From Blattamonas nauphoetae (taxonomy: Eukaryota; Preaxostyla; Oxymonadida): 56,225 nt of DNA. Below the pieces are notes generated by a model that had not been told where the DNA came from, did no database searches, and worked only from the letters and a program-made list of their open reading frames with translations. The stretch covers positions 1 through 56,225 of the forward strand of contig JARBJD010000419.1 in NCBI GenBank assembly GCA_033064195.1, read 5' to 3'. Made by a program: the position numbers and the translations under genes. Positions 1 to 11,235 of this stretch are shown here, piece after piece (position 1 is the stretch's first letter; the number at the start of each line of letters is the position of its first letter).

Positions 1-2190
1 GACTCGTCGTCTCTCAAGAGGCTGTTTTTCGCTCTACGTTTGTGAAGATGGTGGACCATTGCTGAGAATGAGTGGAGTGATGGAGTGGGATGGCTTCGCG
101 TTGAGCGGTGGGATGATCGATGTATGTTTGGAGGAGGAGTGATGTAGAGCACTTGTGAAGGCGATGTGGTGACGATGACTGAGATGTTGAGTCGAGTTGG
201 TGAGGCAGAGGGTGTGGATGGAGTGGATAGTATTGAGATGGCGATTTGGAGTGGGGCGAGTGAAGAATGAGGAGAGTTGAGATGATAGAGTGGAAGTCAG
301 TGTATTTGTGGTTTGGAGTCGATTCAACCGACGAGTTATGCTCGTCTCCTTCTCTTCCGTTCCTCGTTGCCTGGAGTGACAGTCGATGGTTGGATAAGAT
401 GGAAGCTATTGATGCGACTGTTTCGCTGTACGCTCATGCTGTCCTTCCTCTCTCCAATCCAAATCTGATGCGACACCAACCTGCATCGGCGAGTGTCGGT
501 GATGTCTGGCGGTGTGTCGTGGTGGATGATCGATTGAGATGGTCGTCAATCCCGACTGTCTGGAGGTGTGAGTTCTTCTGTCCTCTCATTGTCATCAAAC
601 AAGCTGTTCAAAAACACCACAAGAGGCACTCCTTCGTTTTGTTCGTCAGGAACCACAGTCAGCTTTGGAATGTCTTCCGAAATATCAGATGTCTGAAACA
701 CTTCCCAACGATGAAATAACCAGTTCTGAAGTTGGAAGGAGATGCTGATGAGTCTCCAACCATTTTCGGCGGGGAAAGGTTCTGGTCACGATTGCTGGGC
801 GAGACCTGGATCTCTGGGAGGATGTCATGTTGAGAATATTCATTGAAAGGACAATGTTGATTGAAGATGAAAACAGAACTTGAAATTGGTTGGCACAGCC
901 TTTGTTTAAAGGTGTAGAAGGTCTTCTAAATGTGAGTTTGACTGGTGAGGTGAAGTGTAGGATGTAATTGTTGTGTTTAATTCGTTACTGTGATGTATCA
1001 GCATAATGCTCCTATCATTCTGGTCGGCAAGCATAATATCGTCTTCTGCATGTGTCCATGGGCGAAAATGTCATTGATTTGAGGATCAGCTGTATCGATG
1101 CATGTTTTGTTGTGACAGTTTTGGTGTTGCTCAAGGGCAACATCTGACGATCTTGTTGCAATCCACGAATGCTCGTCATTATTGTAATAGCAGAAACGAA
1201 TGACCAAGGATCAGAATCTGTTGCGGTGACTTTGGGTGAGAATGTATATATTTCCCATGAGAAAGTATAGTCACTTACGGAACAAAGAAAGAATCTGTGC
1301 CCCGATTCATCACTTCAATCGCAGAGGAATACTCCGGAAGTTGGAGTCTGAAATCTGATATGAGTTTGTAGGAGGGCTGGTGTGAATGTATTGTGTTTGT
1401 GAAGGATGGAGAGTTGAAAATGACTGGGAAGGGATCGTTGTATGGTACAAACGGGCTAGTTCGATCCATTCTCTCAAGCAGTGTCCCAAAGTGCGATGAG
1501 GGTTGGGATTGCGATGGAACTGAAAATCGTGCCGACTGTTGTGACAAAACTAAAAGTTTACACCACAAATTTGGCAGGCCATTGTGACTCCACCATTTCT
1601 GTGTGGTTCAGAAACTGTGTTGAGATTGAATGGATCAGAGCAGAGTCATCTGAATGCATTTGGAACCGTATTATTGTGGATGGGAGACCATGTTCGACAT
1701 ATTGATCTATATTTGAGACAAATGCCAGAAGTAACGCTGTTGGAATGTTTCAATCGATTTTTGTTTCCTGATCGTGATTCCTTAAAAGTCTACCTTACCG
1801 AATCGAAAAACAAGGCTATTTGATTCTGAAGGTGGACGATGGAGAACAAAAGTGGTTAACGCCTGACTAGAGTGAATTGGCGTTGAGGTAGACATCAATG
1901 TAGACGGATGAGTTGATTGTAAAGAGTTCCATCTAAAAATCGAGGAAAAGAGTTGAAGACAGACCATTTTTTGATTGAATTGCATTCAGCAATCGATTTA
2001 AGTCGATTTTCAAAAGATAAACTCGATCACTCCTGTCATTTTTCTTAGCAGAGAAAACTCTAGAATAAGACACAATAAGGAATGTGGATCTTCTCAAATG
2101 ATTCCTGTAATATGATCATCTCATTTCTTCCCTTTTTATTCATTCACAGTTAGTCACCAAATCCAAATTATGGAACTTTTCTGGAAAGCC
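1..2190 (-). mobile_element. hAT-like DNA transposon, copy A (right part only)
   Basis: This stretch matches 36779-39021 of the complete copy B throughout, differing mainly by one- and two-base indels. It ends at 2190 with the inverted terminal sequence (about CTGGAAAGCCT here, CTGGAAAGGCCTG in copy B) directly against the 5S gene, at the same 5S nucleotide as copy B. The left part of the element lies outside the window. Minus-strand frames at 1275-1568 and 998-1207 match the unrecognised cargo of copy B. No transposase motif was recognised, so the hAT assignment rests on copy B's ends and target duplication. The stretch 1569-2190 holds no gene I can support. Confidence 0.7.
998..1568 (-). 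pseudogene. fragment of unrecognised cargo gene in hAT-like copy A
   Basis: Two minus-strand open frames (97 aa at 1275-1568 and 69 aa at 998-1207) correspond to 37790-38467 of copy B. The residues read as a soluble, serine- and proline-containing protein, with a stretch rich in Tyr, Trp and Ser near the junction of the two frames (YTFSWEIYTFSPK). I do not recognise the family. The frames differ between copies A and B by small indels, so the gene is either broken or poorly resolved here. Confidence 0.35.
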
Positions 2191-2240
2191 TTTCGGAGGT
2201 CTGAAGGGATCCGGTGCTGATGACTAACTATGGCCGTAGC
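2191..2240 (-). pseudogene. 5S rRNA gene, 5' half, cut by hAT-like copy A
   Basis: Only the first ~50 nt of the gene remain. The break lies at the 8-bp CTTCGGAG site (plus strand), just inside the A box, next to the end of the hAT-like element. Confidence 0.85.
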
Positions 2241-2694
2241 TCAAACACACCTCATCCACCATCCCATCACTCAACTCTTTCCAAATCCTTCTCAATCTTC
2301 TCCTTCTCCCTTCTTCAATCACAATCAACTTTCTTTCCATCATATCTTCCATATTTTTCTTCATTTCTCAAAATCTCTCTCAAAACTTCTGAAAAATCAT
2401 TCTCTTCATTTCACTTCAATCAATCTTCTGTATTTCTCTGTTTGTGTTTTCCTGACAATAATTCTTTGGAAATCTCTTCGTCGTGTTTCTCTTCTTCTGA
2501 CACTTCATTTCTATTGGATTCCATTCTGATGCAATGGAAAAATAATTAAACAAGAACAAAACAAGAAAGAATGATGAAAATTGATTATTGTGGAAGAAAA
2601 CGAGAAAAAATTAAGGATAAAACTGTATATTTTGGAAGAACGAAGAGATGAGATGAATGAGAAAAGGCAAAATATTGGCAAAAGGAAAATGAAA

Positions 2695-2807
2695 AGCTAC
2701 AGCACTGGGTTTTCAGGCAGTCTCCATCAAAGTACTAACCCAGCGTTAGCCGCTTAACTTCGGAGGTCTGAAGGGATCCGGTGCTGATGACTAACTATGG
2801 CCGTAGC
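2695..2807 (-). rRNA. 5S rRNA: 5S ribosomal RNA
   Basis: 5S rRNA is the small RNA of the large ribosomal subunit, made by RNA polymerase III. Read on the minus strand, the gene starts GCTACGGCC and ends GCTGTAGC followed by a T run; the two ends pair to form helix I. Inside lie an A-box-like AAGTTAAGCGGC and the segment before the C box, TAGTACTTGGATGGGAGAC in the array consensus, which is nearly universal in eukaryotic 5S genes. This copy has two changes in the C-box region (plus strand CTCCATCAAAG instead of CTCCCATCCAAG), so it may be a weak or inactive copy, or reflect sequence error near the window edge. The 5' end is accurate to about 2 nt. Confidence 0.85.
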
Positions 2808-3259
2808 TCAAACACACCTCATCCACCATCCCCATTATCCTCAACTCTTTCAAATCCTTCTCAATCTTCTCCTTCCTCCTTCTTCAATCACAATCAACTT
2901 CTTTCCATCATATCTTCCATATTTTTCTTCATTTCTCAAAATCTCTCTCAAAACTTCTGAAAAATCATTCTCTTCATTTCACTTCAATCAATCTCATTAT
3001 TTCTCTGTTTGTGTTTTCCTGACAAAATAATTCTTTGGAAATCTCTTCGTCGTGTTTCTCTTCTTCTGACACTTCATTTCTATTGGATTCCATTCTGATG
3101 CAATGGAAAAATAATTAAACAAGAACAAAACAAGAAGAATGATGAAGAATTGATTATTGTGGAAGGAAAACGAGAAAAGAATGGATAAAACTGTATATTT
3201 TGGAAGAAGACGAAGAGATGAATGAGAAAAGGCAAAATATTGGCAAAAGAAAAATGAAA

Positions 3260-3350
3260 AGCTACAGCACTGGGTTTTCAGGCAGTCTCCCATCCAAGTA
3301 CTAACCCAGCGTTAGCCGCTTAACTTCGGAGGTCTGAAGGGATCCGGTGC
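3260..3350 (-). pseudogene. 5S rRNA gene truncated at its 5' end
   Basis: The A and C boxes are present, but the gene stops at GGTGC (plus strand) and joins directly to the middle of the spacer. About 25 nt of the 5' end and half of the next spacer are missing. Confidence 0.85.
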
Positions 3351-3625
3351 TTCAATCAATCTCTCATTATTTCTCTGTTTGTGTTTTCCTGACAATAATT
3401 CTTTGGAAATCTCTTCGTCGTGTTTCTCTTCTTCTGACACTTCATTTCTATTGGATTCCATTCTGATGCAATGGAAAAATAATTAAACAAGAACAAAACA
3501 AGAAAGAATGATGAAGAATTGATTATTGTGGAAGGAAACGAGAAAAATTGGATAAAACTGTATATTTTGGAAGAGACGAAGAGATGAATGAGAAAAGGCA
3601 AAATATTGGCAAAAGGAAATGAAAA

Positions 3626-3735
3626 AGCTACAGCACTGGGTTTTCAGGCAGTCTCCCATCCAAGTACTAACCCAGCGTTAGCCAACTTCGGAGGTCTGAA
3701 GGGATCCGGTGCTGATGACTAACTATGGCCGTAGC
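3626..3735 (-). rRNA. 5S rRNA: 5S ribosomal RNA, A box damaged
   Basis: Full-length copy except for a 4-nt loss inside the A box (plus strand GTTAGCCAACTTCGG). The C box and both ends are normal. Confidence 0.75.
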
Positions 3736-4167
3736 TCAAACACACCTCATCCACCATCCCCATTATCACTCAACTCTTTCCAAATCCTTCTCAATCTTCT
3801 CCTTCTCCTTCTTCAATCACAATCAACTTCCTTTCCATCATATCTTCCATATTTTCTTCATTTCTCAAAATCTCTCTCAAAACTTCTGAAAAATCATTCT
3901 CTTCATTTCACTTCAATCAATCTCTCATTATTTCTCTGTTTGTGTTTTTCCTGACAATGAATCTTCTTAAATCTGTCACTTCATTTCTATTGGATTCCAT
4001 TCTGATGCAATGGAAAAATAATTAAACAAGAACAAAACAAGAAAGAATGATGAAGAATTGATTATTGTGGAAGAAAACGAGAAAAGAATTGGATAAAACT
4101 GTATATTTTGGAAGAAGACGAAGAGATGAATGAGAAAAGGCAAAATATTGGCAAAAGGAAAATGAAA

Positions 4168-4280
4168 AGCTACAGCACTGGGTTTTCAGGCAGTCTCCAT
4201 CCAAGTACTAACCCAGCGTTAGCCGCTTAACTTCGGAGGTCTGAAGGGATCCGGTGCTGATGACTAACTATGGCCGTAGC
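4168..4280 (-). rRNA. 5S rRNA: 5S ribosomal RNA
   Basis: Complete copy. One C is missing in the C-box run (plus strand GTCTCCATCC). Confidence 0.82.
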
Positions 4281-4737
4281 TCAAACACCTCATCCACCAT
4301 CCCATTATCACTCAACTCTTTCCAAATCCTTCTCAATCTTCTCCTTCTCCCTTCTTCAATCACAATCAACTTCCTTTCCATCATATCTTCCATATTTTTC
4401 TTCATTTCTCAAAATCTCTCTCAAAACTTCTGAAAAAATCATTCTCTTCATTTCACTTCAATCAATCTCTCATTATTTCTCTGTTTGTGTTTTCCTGACA
4501 ATAATTCTTTGGAAATCTCTTCGTCGTGTTTCTCTTCTTCTGACACTTCATTTCTATTGGATTCCATTCTGATGCAATGGAAAAAATAATTAAACAAGAA
4601 CAAAACAAGAAAGAATGATGAAGAATTGATTATTGTGGAAAATGAAAAAATTGGATAAAACTGTATATTTTGGAAGACGAAGAGATGAATGAGAAAAAGG
4701 CAAAATATTGGCAAAAGGAAAATGAAAAGCTACAGCA

Positions 4738-4840
4738 CTGGGTTTTCAGGCAGTCTCCCATCCAAGTACTAACCCAGCGTTAGCCGCTTAACTTCGAGGT
4801 CTGAAGGGATCCGGTGCTGATGACTAACTATGGCCGTAGC
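4738..4840 (-). rRNA. 5S rRNA: 5S ribosomal RNA
   Basis: Complete copy with an intact C box; one G is missing just beside the A box (TTCGAGG for TTCGGAGG). Confidence 0.84.
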
Positions 4841-5296
4841 TCAAACACACCTCATCCACCATCCCCATTATCACTCAACTCTTTCCAAATCCTTCTCAAT
4901 CTTCTCCTTCTCCCTTCTTCAATCACAATCAACTTCCCTTTCCATCATATCTTCCATATTTTCTTCATTTCTCAAAATCTCTCTCAAAACTTCTGAAAAA
5001 TCATTCTCTTCATTTCACTTCAATCAATCTCTCATTATTTCTCTGTTTGTGTTTTCCTGACAATAATTCTTTGGAAATCTCTTCGTCGTGTTTCTCTTCT
5101 TCTGACACTTCATTTCTATTGGATTCCATTCTGATGCAATGGAAAAATAATTAAACAAGAACAAAACAAGAAAGAATGATGAAGAATTGATTATTGTGGA
5201 AGAAAACAAGAAAGAATTGGATAAAAACTGTATATTTTGGAAGAGACGAAGAGATGAATGAGAAAAAGGCAAAATATTGGCAAAAGGAAAATGAAA

Positions 5297-5412
5297 AGCT
5301 ACAGCACTGGGTTTTTCCCAGGCAGTCTCCATCCAAGTACTAACCCAGCGTTAGCCGCTTAACTTCGGAGGTCTGAAGGGATCCGGTGCTGATGACTAAC
5401 TATGGCCGTAGC
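5297..5412 (-). rRNA. 5S rRNA: 5S ribosomal RNA
   Basis: Complete copy. It differs from the array consensus only in run lengths (an extra C before the C box, one C fewer inside it). Confidence 0.84.
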
Positions 5413-5863
5413 TCAAACACACCTCATCCACCATCCCATTATCACTCAACTCTTTCCAAATCCTTCTCAATCTTCTCCTTCTCCTTCTTCAATCACAATC
5501 AACTTCCTTTCCATCATATCTTCCATATTTTTCTTCATTTCTCAAAATCTCTCTCAAAACTTCTGAAAAATCATTCTCTTCATTTCACTTCAATCAATCT
5601 CTCATTATTTCTCTGTTTGTGTTTTCCTGACAATAATTCTTTGGAAATCTCTTCGTCGTGTTTCTCTTCTTCTGACACTTCATTTCTATTGGATTCCATT
5701 CTGATGCAATGGAAAAATAATTAAACAAGAACAAAACAAGAAAGAATGATGAAGAATTGATTATTGTGGAAGGAAAACGAAAGAATTGGATAAAACTGTA
5801 TATTTTGGAAGAGACGAAGAGATGAATGAGAAAAGGCAAAATATTGGCAAAAGGAAAATGAAA

Positions 5864-5978
5864 AGCTACAGCACTGGGTTTTCCAGGCAGTCTCCCATCC
5901 AAGTACTAACCCAGCGTTAGCCGCTTAACTTCGGAGGTCTGAAGGGATCCGGTGCTGATGACTAACTATGGCCGTAGC
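5864..5978 (-). rRNA. 5S rRNA: 5S ribosomal RNA
   Basis: Complete copy with consensus A and C boxes and the T-run terminator. Confidence 0.93.
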
Positions 5979-6435
5979 TCAAACACACCTCATCCACCAT
6001 CCCCATTATCACTCAACTCTTTCCAAATCCTTCTCAATCTTCTCCTTCTCCCTTCTTCAATCACAATCAACTTCCTTTCCATCATATCTTCCATATTTTT
6101 CTTCATTTCTCAAAATCTCTCTCAAAACTTCTGAAAAATCATTCTCTTCATTTCACTTCAATCAATCTCTCATTATTTCTCTGTTTGTGTTTTCCTGACA
6201 ATAATTCTTTGGAAATCTCTTCGTCGTGTTTCTCTTCTTCTGACACTTCATTTCTATTGGATTCCATTCTGATGCAATGGAAAAATAATTAAACAAGAAC
6301 AAAACAAGAAAGAATGATGAAGAATTGATTATTGTGGAAGGAAAACGAGAAAGAATTGGATAAAACTGTATATTTTGGAAGAAGACGAAGAGATGAATGA
6401 GAAAAAGGCAAAATATTGGCAAAAGGAAAATGAAA

Positions 6436-6549
6436 AGCTACAGCACTGGGTTTTCCAGGCAGTCTCCCATCCAAGTACTAACCCAGCGTTAGCCGCTTAA
6501 CTTCGAGGTCTGAAGGGATCCGGTGCTGATGACTAACTATGGCCGTAGC
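6436..6549 (-). rRNA. 5S rRNA: 5S ribosomal RNA
   Basis: Complete copy; one G is missing next to the A box. Confidence 0.88.
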
Positions 6550-7008
6550 TCAAACACACCTCATCCACCATCCCCATTATCACTCAACTCTTTCCAAATC
6601 CTTCTCAATCTTCTCCCTTCTCCCCTTCTTCCAATCACAATCAACTTCCTTTCCATCATATCTTCCATATTTTTCTTCATTTCTCAAAATCTCTCTCAAA
6701 ACTTCTGAAAAATCATTCTCTTCATTTCACTTCAATCAATCTCTCATTATTTCTCTGTTTGTGTTTTCCTGACAATAATTCTTTGGAAATCTCTTCGTCG
6801 TGTTTCTCTTCTTCTGACACTTCATTTCTATTGGATTCCATTCTGATGCAATGGAAAAATAATTAAACAAGAACAAAACAAGAAAGAATGATGAAGAATT
6901 GATTATTGTGGAAGGAAAACGAGAAAGAATTGGATAAAACTGTATATTTTGGAAGAAGACGAAGAGATGAATGAGAAAAAGCAAAATATTGGCAAAAGGA
7001 AAATGAAA

Positions 7009-7124
7009 AGCTACAGCACTGGGTTTTTCCAGGCAGTCTCCCATCCAAGTACTAACCCAGCGTTAGCCGCTTAACTTCGGAGGTCTGAAGGGATCCGGTG
7101 CTGATGACTAACTATGGCCGTAGC
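7009..7124 (-). rRNA. 5S rRNA: 5S ribosomal RNA
   Basis: Complete consensus copy. Confidence 0.94.
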
Positions 7125-7581
7125 TCAAACACACCTCATCCACCATCCCCATTATCACTCAACTCTTTCCAAATCCTTCTCAATCTTCTCCTTCTCCCTT
7201 CTTCAATCACAATCAACTTCCTTTCCATCATATCTTCCATATTTTTCTTCATTTCTCAAAATCTCTCTCAAAACTTCTGAAAAATCATTCTCTTCATTTC
7301 ACTTCAATCAATCTCTCATTATTTCTCTGTTTGTGTTTTCCTGACAATAATTCTTTGGAAATCTCTTCGTCGTGTTTCTCTTCTTCTGACACTTCATTTC
7401 TATTGGATTCCATTCTGATGCAATGGAAAAATAATTAAACAAGAACAAAACAAGAAAGAATGATGAAGAATTGATTATTGTGGAAGGAAAACGAGAAAGA
7501 ATTGGATAAAACTGTATATTTTGGAAGAAGACGAAGAGATGAATGAGAAAAAGGCAAAATATTGGCAAAAGGAAAATGAAA

Positions 7582-7696
7582 AGCTACAGCACTGGGTTTT
7601 CCAGGCAGTCTCCCATCCAAGTACTAACCCAGCGTTAGCCGCTTAACTTCGGAGGTCTGAAGGGATCCGGTGCTGATGACTAACTATGGCCGTAGC
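7582..7696 (-). rRNA. 5S rRNA: 5S ribosomal RNA
   Basis: Complete consensus copy; one T fewer in the plus-strand GGGTTTTCC run. Confidence 0.94.
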
Positions 7697-8156
7697 TCAA
7701 ACACACCTCATCCACCATCCCCATTATCACTCAACTCTTTCCAAATCCTTCTCAATCTTCTCCTTCTCCCCTTCTTCAATCACAATCAACTTCCTTTCCA
7801 TCATATCTTCCATATTTTTCTTCATTTCTCAAAATCTCTCTCAAAACTTCTGAAAAATCATTCTCTTCATTTCACTTCAATCAATCTCTCATTATTTCTC
7901 TGTTTGTGTTTTCCTGACAATAATTCTTTGGAAATCTCTTCGTCGTGTTTCTCTTCTTCTGACACTTCATTTCTATTGGATTCCATTCTGATGCAATGGA
8001 AAAATAATTAAACAAGAACAAAACAAGAAAGAATGATGAAGAATTGATTATTGTGGAAGGAAAACGAGAAAGAATTGGATAAAACTGTATATTTTGGAAG
8101 AAGACGAAGAGATGAATGAGAAAAAGGCAAAATATTGGCAAAAAGGAAAATGAAAA

Positions 8157-8272
8157 AGCTACAGCACTGGGTTTTTCCAGGCAGTCTCCCATCCAAGTAC
8201 TAACCCAGCGTTAGCCGCTTAACTTCGGAGGTCTGAAGGGATCCGGTGCTGATGACTAACTATGGCCGTAGC
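8157..8272 (-). rRNA. 5S rRNA: 5S ribosomal RNA
   Basis: Complete consensus copy with a five-T terminator run. Confidence 0.94.
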
Positions 8273-8728
8273 TCAAACACACCTCATCCACCATCCCCAT
8301 TATCACTCAACTCTTTCCAAATCCTTCTCAATCTTCTCCTTCCCCTTCTTCCAATCACAATCAACTTCCTTTCCATCATATCTTCCATATTTTTCTTCAT
8401 TTCTCAAAATCTCTCTCAAAACTTCTGAAAAATCATTCTCTTCATTTCACTTCAATCAATCTCTCATTATTTCTCTGTTTGTGTTTTCCTGACAATAATT
8501 CTTTGGAAATCTCTTCGTCGTGTTTCTCTTCTTCTGACACTTCATTTCTATTGGATTCCATTCTGATGCAATGGAAAAATAATTAAACAAGAACAAAACA
8601 AGAAAGAATGATGAAGAATTGATTATTGTGGAAGGAAAACGAGAAAGAATTGGATAAAACTGTATATTTTGGAAGAAGACGAAGAGATGAATGAGAAAAG
8701 GCAAAATATTGGCAAAAGGAAAATGAAA

Positions 8729-8844
8729 AGCTACAGCACTGGGTTTTTCCAGGCAGTCTCCCATCCAAGTACTAACCCAGCGTTAGCCGCTTAACTTCGG
8801 AGGTCTGAAGGGATCCGGTGCTGATGACTAACTATGGCCGTAGC
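8729..8844 (-). rRNA. 5S rRNA: 5S ribosomal RNA
   Basis: Complete consensus copy. Confidence 0.94.
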
Positions 8845-9300
8845 TCAAACACACCTCATCCACCATCCCCATTATCACTCAACTCTTTCCAAATCCTTCT
8901 CAATCTTCTCCTTCTCCCTTCTTCAATCACAATCAACTTTCTTTCCATCATATCTTCCATATTTTCTTCATTTCTCAAAATCTCTCTCAAAACTTCTGAA
9001 AAATCATTCTCTTCATTTCACTTCAATCAATCTCTCATTATTTCTCTGTTTGTGTTTTCCTGACAATAATTCTTTGGAAATCTCTTCGTCGTGTTTCTCT
9101 TCTTCTGACACTTCATTTCTATTGGATTCCATTCTGATGCAATGGAAAAATAATTAAACAAGAACAAAACAAGAAAGAATGATGAAGAATTGATTATTGT
9201 GGAAGGAAAACGAGAAAAGAATTGGATAAAACTGTATATTTTGGAAGAAGACGAAGAGATGAATGAGAAAAGGCAAAATATTGGCAAAAGGAAAATGAAA

Positions 9301-9386
9301 AGCTACAGCACTGGGTTTTCCAGGCAGTCTCCCATCCAAGTACTAACCCAGCGTTAGCCGCTTAACTTCGGAGGTCTGAAGGGATC
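9301..9386 (-). pseudogene. 5S rRNA gene, 3' part, cut by LINE copy 1
   Basis: The last ~86 nt of the gene, holding both the A and C boxes. Its upstream end at 9386 joins the 3' end of LINE copy 1. The 32 nt at 9355-9386 are repeated at 17099-17130 on the other side of the LINE. Confidence 0.92.
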
Positions 9387-9459
9387 GAGGGATACACCTG
9401 AAATGGGCTGATCAAAGTGAAGCGTCAATAATCGAAACAAAATACGAAAGATTAAGTTA

Positions 9460-11107
9460 CTATTGTTGTTTCAATGATTTACTCAATTGTTGGCCGTTGT
9501 GAATTGATTCTTCCTCGTTTGCGTTCCGTCGATCCTTTGATATGGGTTGGTTGTCGTCTTTGTCCTGTATCTTGTTCGATTTCCTACGAAACGACAAAGA
9601 GAAGAATTGAAGAAAGGAGAATTTCTTTTATTTGTTTGTGGTTGGTCTGCATCTGATTCCTGTCGTGTTTCCTGTTCTTTCTCTTCGTTTTCAAATGATT
9701 TCGCATCATTGAAGCTGTTCTTGGAGTTCAACACTTTACTTTGATCATTGGGCCCTTGCCATGGCTCATGTCGCTTGTCCTGTTGATCTCTTGTCTCCTT
9801 GTCGAACTTGGTATTGACGTTCCAGTTTGTGTGTGGATTAGATGGTGAATGAGTTGAGGGTTGAGATGAAGGGGTTGGAGAGGGTAACTCATTGGGAGGA
9901 AGGACTGGGAGTGCGTCGAGGAGGTTGTTTGTTTGGTTTTGTCCAGGACGTGCTCTTGGTCTGGCTTCCAGTTTGTGTGTGAATTGGATGGTGAATGAGT
10001 TGGTGAATGAGTTGGGTGTTGAGATGAAGGGGTTGGAGAGGGTAACTCATTGGGAGGAAAGACTGGGAGTGCGTCGAGGAGGTTGTTTGTTTGTTTTGTC
10101 CAGGACGTGCTCTTGGTCTGGCTTCCAGTTTGTGTGTAGTCTGGATGGTGAATGAGTTGGTGAATGAGTTGGGTGTTGAGATGAAGGGGTTGGAGAGGGT
10201 AACTCATTGGGAGGAAAGACTGGGAGTGCGTCGAGGAGGTTGTTTGTTTGGTTTTGTCCAGGACGTGCTCTTGGTCTGGCTTCCAGTTTGTGTGTGGATT
10301 GGATGGTGAATGAGTTGGTGAATGAGTTGGGTGTTGAGATGAAGGGGTTGGAGAGGGTAACTCATTGGGAGGAAAGACTGGGAGTGCGTCGAGGAGGTTG
10401 TTTGTTTGTTTTGTCCAGGACGTGCTCTTGGTCTGGCTTCCAGTTTGTGTGTGAATTGGATGGTGAATGAGTTGGTGAATGAGTTGGGTGTTGAGATGAA
10501 GGGGTTGGAGAGGGTAACTCATTGGGAGGAAAGACTGGGAGTGCGTCGAGGAGGTTGTTTGTTTGTTTTGTCCAGGACGTGCTCTTGGTCTGGCTTCCAG
10601 TTTGTGTGTGGATTGGATGGTGAATGAGTTGGTGAATGAGTTGGGTGTTGAGATGAAGGGGTTGGAGAGGGTAACTCATTGGGAGGAAAGACTGGGAGTG
10701 CGTCGAGGAGGTTGTTTGTTTGTTTTGTCCAGGACGTGCTCTTGGTCTGGCTTCCAGTTTGTGTGTGGATTGGATGGTGAATGAGTTGGGTGTTGAGATG
10801 AAGACTGAGCGGACGGTGCTTGACTTGGGAGTGAGTTGGGATTTGCGGTTGTGGGTTGTCGCGGTGGATTGTCGAAGAGAGGCTGCGAGTGGTCTCTGTT
10901 GGGTGTAGGTGGGCGCAGGCGTGATGTGGTGATGAAGATGCTTGATGTTGGGATGCTGTCTGGAGAGAGCTGGGCAAGCATTTCGTGTGTTTCCTCGCTA
11001 ATGTCCCTGACCATCGTCTTTTCAGTTCTGTCGTTTTCTGCTTCTTCCAGTCTCTGAAGCAGATCTAAATATGCTTCTTCGGCAAACGCACGCGTGTGCT
11101 CCAGCAT
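9460..11107 (-). CDS. LINE copy 1 ORF, repeat-rich C-terminal part
   Basis: The first part (from 11107) reads MLEHTRAFAEEAYLDLLQRLEEAE, a short predicted coiled coil after the endonuclease. Then come six 53-aa repeats (core HTNWKPDQEHVLDKTKQ) and a basic tail (SKVLNSKNSFNDAKSFENEE then Lys/Asn-rich). The frame changes several times because G and T runs inside the repeats are one base short of the 159-bp unit seen in copies 2 and 3. The stop is a TAG about 73 bp from the 3' end. Such a long extension beyond the endonuclease is unusual for R2-like proteins. Confidence 0.65.
9853..10800 (-). repeat. 159-bp in-frame minisatellite, LINE copy 1 (6 units)
   Basis: Six tandem units, seen as recurrences of GGAGAGGGTAACTCATTGGG. 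Each encodes a Pro/Ser/Thr/His-rich 53-aa repeat. Units here are 157-158 bp where homopolymers are short. Confidence 0.92.
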
Positions 11108-11235
11108 GGCGGAGGTCGACGCAAGGAAGGATGGGACAGGATTTGTGACGTGGGCTGCACGAGCTAGTTCTTTGAGAAAGTCAAGGAAGGATGAAGCGTT
11201 GGGTCCAATATGTCCGTTGTCTGAGAAGCCGATGC

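Larger units (their letters stand above)
2191..9386 (-). repeat. 5S rDNA tandem array, block I
   Basis: Twelve 5S genes or near-complete copies plus two halves cut by mobile elements, at a spacing of about 570 bp. On the plus strand each spacer (about 455 bp) has a pyrimidine-rich stretch of about 270 bp followed by a purine-rich stretch of about 150 bp. The switch is near the conserved GATGCAATGGAAAAATAATT. The spacer's short open frames shift between copies and start inside antisense 5S, so I call no protein gene there. The first units (2191-5900) vary more by small indels than later ones. One short unit (3351-3735) has lost part of its spacer. Confidence 0.93.

Noticed and set aside
2214-9157. 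Recurring open frames of 60-113 aa in each 5S unit (MLMTNYGRSS..., MPIFCLFLIH...)
   Set aside because: They start in antisense 5S or in the skewed spacer, change frame with every small indel, and have low-complexity Ser/Phe/Leu composition. They are by-products of the repeat.
9892-10784. Plus-strand frames in the 159-bp repeats (FCPGRALGLASSLCV...)
   Set aside because: They are antisense to the LINE ORF and confined to the repeat.
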